A DNA stretch of 51,723 nucleotides from positions 1 to 51,723 of the forward strand of contig VXWX01000048.1 in NCBI GenBank assembly GCA_009835735.1, read 5' to 3'. Of the stretch, positions 51,441 to 51,723 are shown piece by piece. The stretch's first letter is position 1; every line of letters starts with the position of its first letter. Origin of the DNA: Acidimicrobiaceae bacterium. Lineage in GTDB: Bacteria; Actinomycetota; Acidimicrobiia; Acidimicrobiales; Aldehydirespiratoraceae. The translations under genes were made by a program, and so were the position numbers. The notes under the pieces are model-generated. The model saw nothing but the letters and a program-made list of their open reading frames with translations, was not told the origin of the DNA and did not search any database.

Positions 51441-51723
51441 ATGAGCGAAGAGTCGACTTCCGGCACCGGTGATCAAGACCAGGGTTCGTCGTCTGGTGGC
51501 GTCCCGGCTCCGGATCCCGCCGCCGAGTCGAGCGTCGACGACGGCGCCCCGCTCGGTCCGCGCCCGAGGCCGATGCCGCGATCGGCCGTCGGCCGCGCCC
51601 TGAGAGCCCGGTCCAATCGACGCCTGCGCGCCCGCCGGGTCCGCCGCCTTGTGCGGCACGTCGAGCCCTGGTCGGTGCTGAAGGTCTCGTTGATCCTCTA
51701 CTTCTGTGCCTGGGTGGTCATGT
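51441..51723 (+). CDS. DUF3566 membrane protein, cut by the window edge
   Basis: 94 codons are present: a Ser/Gly/Asp-rich N-terminus, Pro/Arg-rich middle, then LRARRVRRLVRHVEPWSVLK and a membrane helix (SLILYFCAWVVM) that runs off the end. The HVEPWSVLKVSL segment is the start of DUF3566, which commonly follows gyrA in actinobacteria. A short overlapping ATG frame at 51431 stops after 13 codons. Confidence 0.8.
   Translation, partial: MSEESTSGTGDQDQGSSSGGVPAPDPAAESSVDDGAPLGPRPRPMPRSAVGRALRARSNRRLRARRVRRLVRHVEPWSVLKVSLILYFCAWVVM

Noticed and set aside
1..51723. tRNA, rRNA, insertion sequence, prophage or toxin-antitoxin genes
   Set aside because: Looked for on both strands by eye; none could be supported.

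Overview
The window is a high-GC chromosome segment from an actinobacterium, most likely of the Acidimicrobiia type. This is inferred from gene content and order; no database search was run. The right half is the replication-origin region and keeps the order known from Mycobacterium around dnaA: pcnA ... sigM - anti-sigma - trxB - trxA - cwlM > < parB - parA - rsmG - jag - yidC - yidD - rnpA - rpmH < > dnaA - dnaN - recF - dciA - gyrB - gyrA - TadE-like - DUF3566. Genes diverge from about 41.55-41.96 kb, where AT-rich DNA and DnaA boxes lie. A perfect parS site sits beside parA.

Layout. 0-5.5 kb: glutamine synthetase-like enzyme, MFS exporter with a luciferase-like monooxygenase, and an ACAD10/LvaA-like kinase. 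5.6-9.6 kb: complete TRAP importer (dctQ-dctM-dctP). 9.6-11.3 kb: an orphan PaaD-like protein convergent with bioB and a 59-codon cysteine-rich gene best read as the biotin synthase auxiliary protein BsaP. 11.3-22.2 kb: a large minus-strand importer locus with acyl-CoA dehydrogenase, acyl-CoA synthetase, LivH, LivM, lipoprotein, LivF, LivG and a second lipoprotein. Both lipoproteins carry an unusual Ala/Glu-rich coiled-coil stalk. 22.3-26.9 kb: rpsF-ssb-rpsR-rplI-dnaB-small membrane protein, with panB upstream. 27-29.8 kb: an overlapping HDAC-pcnA-DUF5318 operon. 29.9-36.2 kb: plus-strand GNAT, DegV, and the SigM/thioredoxin/CwlM block. 36.2-41.55 kb: minus-strand segregation and membrane-insertion genes. 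41.6-51.7 kb: the dnaA-gyrA arm.

How it fits together: two carboxylate or amino-acid import systems (TRAP and Liv-type ABC) stand beside acyl-CoA activation and oxidation genes, suggesting a heterotroph living on organic acids. The right half is core replication, segregation and envelope machinery, with many 4-nt stop/start overlaps that imply translational coupling.

Points most worth a second look: (1) a short dispersed repeat in five places, one of them inside the MFS reading frame; (2) two core genes with no ATG/GTG/TTG start, where ATT (sigM-like) and ATC (cwlM-like) sit at ideal distance from a Shine-Dalgarno; (3) paired coiled-coil-stalk solute receptors; (4) a redox- and methionine-rich anti-sigma factor next to trxB/trxA; (5) ribosomal protein S18 with a 55-residue tail. 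No CRISPR array, insertion sequence, prophage, tRNA or rRNA gene was seen.
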